A stretch of 11,110 nucleotides of DNA from Beroe ovata (Eukaryota > Ctenophora > Nuda > Beroida > Beroidae), in contig CAMPET010000531.1 of the NCBI GenBank assembly GCA_946803715.1, positions 8,154 through 19,263 of the forward strand, read 5' to 3'. Below, piece by piece: positions 9,264 through 11,110 of this stretch. The stretch's first letter is position 1, and every line of letters begins with the position of its first letter. Under the pieces are notes generated by a model. That model saw only the letters and a list, made by a program, of their open reading frames with translations, did not search any database and was not told the DNA's origin. Position numbers and translations under genes: made by a program.

Positions 9264-10175
9264 CTGGGAGAGAAGGGAGATAATGTCAAAACACCTTGTC
9301 AACATATTGTTACATTTTAGTAGATTGGGAATCCTGTCACAAACCGAATGGAATGGGAATTTTTAGAAACAACCCGGGATTTTAGTTACCTCTCCAAGCC
9401 GTAGTTGGAAATGGCGTGTTTGCAAGCTATCGGGACATTCCCCAACAGACAGAAGCCCATGGGTTTATCCGCTAGGCAATGGTGTCCTGGAGGTCTTATC
9501 ACAGCCACACCATTCACTGCCTGGGCAGAGGTGATGAGTGACAGCGAAACTATTGCAAATAATCGGCTATTCGAGACACCATTGACAGCATTCCACAAGT
9601 GCAGTTATTATGGAAAACCCCAAAAAACTACTAAGGTAATATTGAAGCATTTCAATATTCTGAAGCAAGAGCTGTGTCCTTAAAATTTACCTTCGTAGTG
9701 ATAATTCAAGATATGCTGCAATCTTTACGTAGCAACCTACCCTATCTGATAAAACTTCATCAGTGAGAGCGAGCAGACAGCCTGCTGATAACTTTGCAGC
9801 CCTGAAGCTATTCTGACAGAGGTAGAGACTGTCGTGTTCACTGGCTAGCCGATGGATATCACGGTTGCTGAGTTCAGACAGAGTTGACAGGAAATCCCAG
9901 TGCTCAGCAGTATGGACAGTCAAAACCTGCAGTAAGGGAATGGCATCTTATCACTATGAAAAACGTACCACATGTTTCACAGACTGAAGGGGGGTCTGAC
10001 TTTACCTCTTCCCTTGTCACTTCTCTGCTACACACTGTTCTAAGGCGTGGCAAGAGCTTACACTCCTCCAAGAGCTTCATCGGCTCTGTCACTCGCTTGG
10101 GTCGCTCAGGGTGGGTAGCAAACATGTTCTTGTGCAAAGTCATGTCCAAATCGTATACAAGTGCAGTCTGCGAGC
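9074..10175 (-). CDS. Class II histone deacetylase, HDAC6/HDAC10-like, partial (4 exons)
   Basis: Zinc-dependent lysine deacetylase (hydrolyses acetyl-lysine). HDAC6-type members act mainly on cytoplasmic substrates such as tubulin; that role is family knowledge only. Exons are 10175-10006, 9926-9741, 9520-9390 and 9263-9074, separated by 79-, 220- and 126-bp introns with GT-AG borders and matching phases (0, 0, 2). They encode about 225 continuous residues. In order: TALVYDLDM start of domain; [24 protein letters not shown] region; RPPGHH with the two catalytic histidines; MGFC, whose Phe lines the acetyl-lysine channel; [13 protein letters not shown] with two zinc ligands (Asp and first His); and [14 protein letters not shown]. 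The last exon ends at NIGWNE with donor GTGAGG. The third zinc ligand (SAGFD) and C-terminal third are not in the window, and exon 1 enters in phase 1, so an upstream exon is missing. HDAC6 versus HDAC10 cannot be decided because the diagnostic C-terminal residues are absent. Confidence 0.93.
9390..9520 (-). CDS. HDAC exon c (catalytic His pair)
   Basis: Acceptor CCTCTGCCCAG ends at 9521; donor GAGAG|GTAACT starts at 9389. Encodes [14 protein letters not shown], with both catalytic histidines, then [18 protein letters not shown]. Family members usually have FFN where this has LLG; see findings. Ends in phase 2 within an Arg codon. Confidence 0.93.
9741..9926 (-). CDS. HDAC exon b
   Basis: Acceptor CTTACTGCAG ends at 9927; donor AGG|GTAGGT starts at 9740. 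Exactly 62 codons, phase 0 at both ends. Encodes [13 protein letters not shown] and the helix-rich SLYLCQNSF ... LSAG segment typical of class IIb enzymes. Confidence 0.93.
10006..10175 (-). CDS. HDAC exon a (domain N-terminus)
   Basis: Acceptor TTTCTCTCTCCCAG ends at 10176; donor GAG|GTAAAG starts at 10005. The exon begins with two bases completing a codon (phase 1 intron upstream), then [16 protein letters not shown] and HPERPKRV. The Met at 10149 lies inside the conserved domain start, so it is unlikely to be the true initiator. Confidence 0.92.
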
Positions 10176-10416
10176 CTGGGAGAGAGAAATTATCCTATGA
10201 ATGCCATAGTAAGGGTTTTCCATCCCATACATAAGATAGTATGATTGTGTGTGATATTTTGTGAAATTCTCTTAGATCACAACAGAAATGCTGCATTCAT
10301 TTGTCTAAATTTTGTGTTGCCAAGAAGGTGTGGTAAGGTTGTACCTCCGGGTCAAAGAAACCTGCCCCGACGAATATGTAAGCAAAGTCAGGATTCCAGC
10401 GCCTCAGTTATTTTGT
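10176..10416. other. Sequence upstream of HDAC exon a
   Basis: Probable intron, given the strong acceptor at 10176-10189. A more GC-rich patch at about 10335-10410 is open on both strands. In minus-strand sense it reads NPDFAYIFVGAG and has a donor-like CAG|GTTTCT in the phase exon a requires, but its acceptor is poor. It is not called as an exon. Confidence 0.4.
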
Positions 10417-10862
10417 GACCACAGACAAGTTCTGACGCACTATAGTGTCAGCGAATTCCATCGCAAGCATGCATTCCTACGTCACAATTATTAATTGTGT
10501 CAGCAAGTTGTGACGAAGAGGGGCCCATTCGTCACAGAGGCCTGTTCTGACGTAGTGGTGTCAGCGAATTCCATCGCAAGCATAAATTCCTACGTCACAG
10601 TTAAGTAGTGGTGTCAGCAAGTCGTGACGAATAGGTGCCCATTCGTCACACAGTCCTGTTTTGACGTAGTGGTGTCAGCGAATTCCTTCGCAAGCATGCA
10701 TTCCTACGTCACAGTTATGTAGTGGTGTCAGCAAGTCGTGACGAATAGGTGCCCATTCGTCACACAGGCCTGTATTGACGTAATGGTGTCAGTGAATTCC
10801 ATCGCAAGCATGCATTCCTACGTCACAATTATTAGTGGTGGCAGCAAGTTGTGACAAATATG
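10417..10862. repeat. Tandem array, 113-114 bp unit, ~3.9 copies
   Basis: The marker TCAGYGAATTCC starts at 10448, 10561, 10675 and 10789 (spacings 113, 114, 114). The first and last units are partial and the units are highly similar. Each unit has two inverted repeats. One is TGACGTAG ... CTACGTCA around the GAATTCC-CGCAAGCATGCATTCC core. The other is a tight hairpin GTGACGAAT / ATTCGTCAC with an 8-nt loop (for example 10624-10632 and 10641-10649). About 14 TGACG/CGTCA words occur in the array. It lies about 240 bp upstream of HDAC exon a. It could be a minisatellite, a tandemised MITE-like element or a regulatory cluster; the sequence alone does not decide. Confidence 0.95.
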
Positions 10863-11110
10863 TAGGTTCCAGTTGCGAAGAGAGAGTGGGCGCCCAATTC
10901 CGATTCACCTATAAGTCTTGTTTGAAAATGAACCGCGTGAGGAGCAAGTGCAGCTCTTATACATAGGTCGCGCGCGTGCCGCGCGCATTGGGAAGGAGTG
11001 AAAAATCGCGCTTATGTTGTGAAATTATTCTTGCGGCCTACGTTAACGTTAAAAAATTTGCCCTATTTGTCACATTATCGGCCAAATTACAAAACATTCG
11101 CAGACTGCAA
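10863..11110. other. Non-coding right flank, CpG-rich patch
   Basis: No gene is seen. A dense CpG patch (10967-10988) with GCGCGC arms stands out in otherwise AT-rich DNA. The palindrome AACGTT-type sequence near 11043-11051 is short and unexceptional. Confidence 0.5.
10925..10961 (-). promoter_or_regulatory. Possible TATA/initiator core promoter
   Basis: In minus-strand sense, TATAAG (10961-10956) is followed by an initiator-like TCATTTT whose A is at 10929, about 32 bp from the TATA start, the usual spacing. A CpG-rich patch lies just upstream, and the orientation is towards the deacetylase exons. Both motifs are short and could arise by chance, and no first exon joining it to exon a was found. 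Confidence 0.22.

Noticed and set aside
9074-10175. Processed or decayed HDAC pseudogene
   Set aside because: The introns are retained, all splice sites are canonical, phases match and no stop or frameshift occurs, so a living gene is more likely. Truncation beyond exon d remains possible and is reported as a finding.
9405-10234. Plus-strand open frames across the deacetylase exons
   Set aside because: Antisense shadows. The minus strand carries the conserved motifs and consistent splice sites.
10417-10862. CRISPR-like array
   Set aside because: Units are 113-114 bp and similar throughout, with no short repeat alternating with unique spacers, and the surrounding DNA is animal with spliced genes.

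Overview
This is a stretch of animal (metazoan) nuclear DNA, probably from an invertebrate; I cannot name the species. The evidence is a class II histone deacetylase gene split by short GT-AG introns, a second gene encoding a small secreted cysteine-rich protein, long (CA/TG)n microsatellites, and several repeats of transposon or satellite type. Three isolated N bases (965, 1715, 4846) look like unresolved consensus positions; two of them lie in or beside microsatellites.

Layout. From 1 to about 6900 I see no convincing gene. This part holds microsatellites (1-46, 940-996, 1062-1073, 1630-1673, 1716-1736), short palindromes, a G/C hairpin repeat near 5390-5505, and a (GCCGAA)-rich dispersed repeat at 5979-6135. 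On the minus strand at 6911-7648 lies an intact single-exon gene for a 245-residue secreted protein. It consists of a signal peptide and two copies of a ~108-residue, six-cysteine module. Between it and the next gene are two more pieces of the (GCCGAA)-type repeat (7938-7987 and 8192-8280), so related repeats flank the secreted gene on both sides.

Also on the minus strand, four consecutive exons (10175 down to 9074) encode the N-terminal ~60% of a histone deacetylase catalytic domain, most like HDAC6/HDAC10. All splice sites are canonical and all phases agree. The exons that should follow, carrying the third zinc ligand and the C-terminal glycine-rich motif, are not visible anywhere in the remaining 9 kb. 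The gene therefore either has a very large intron containing the secreted-protein gene, or is truncated or misassembled. Upstream of the first visible exon is a ~3.9-copy tandem array (10417-10862, period 113-114 bp) made of nested inverted repeats rich in TGACG motifs. Beyond it is a possible TATA/initiator pair pointing towards the deacetylase.

The two genes have no evident functional link. The deacetylase would be an intracellular zinc-dependent lysine deacetylase, while the other protein should enter the secretory pathway. I found no RNA genes, CRISPR arrays or bacterial-style operons.
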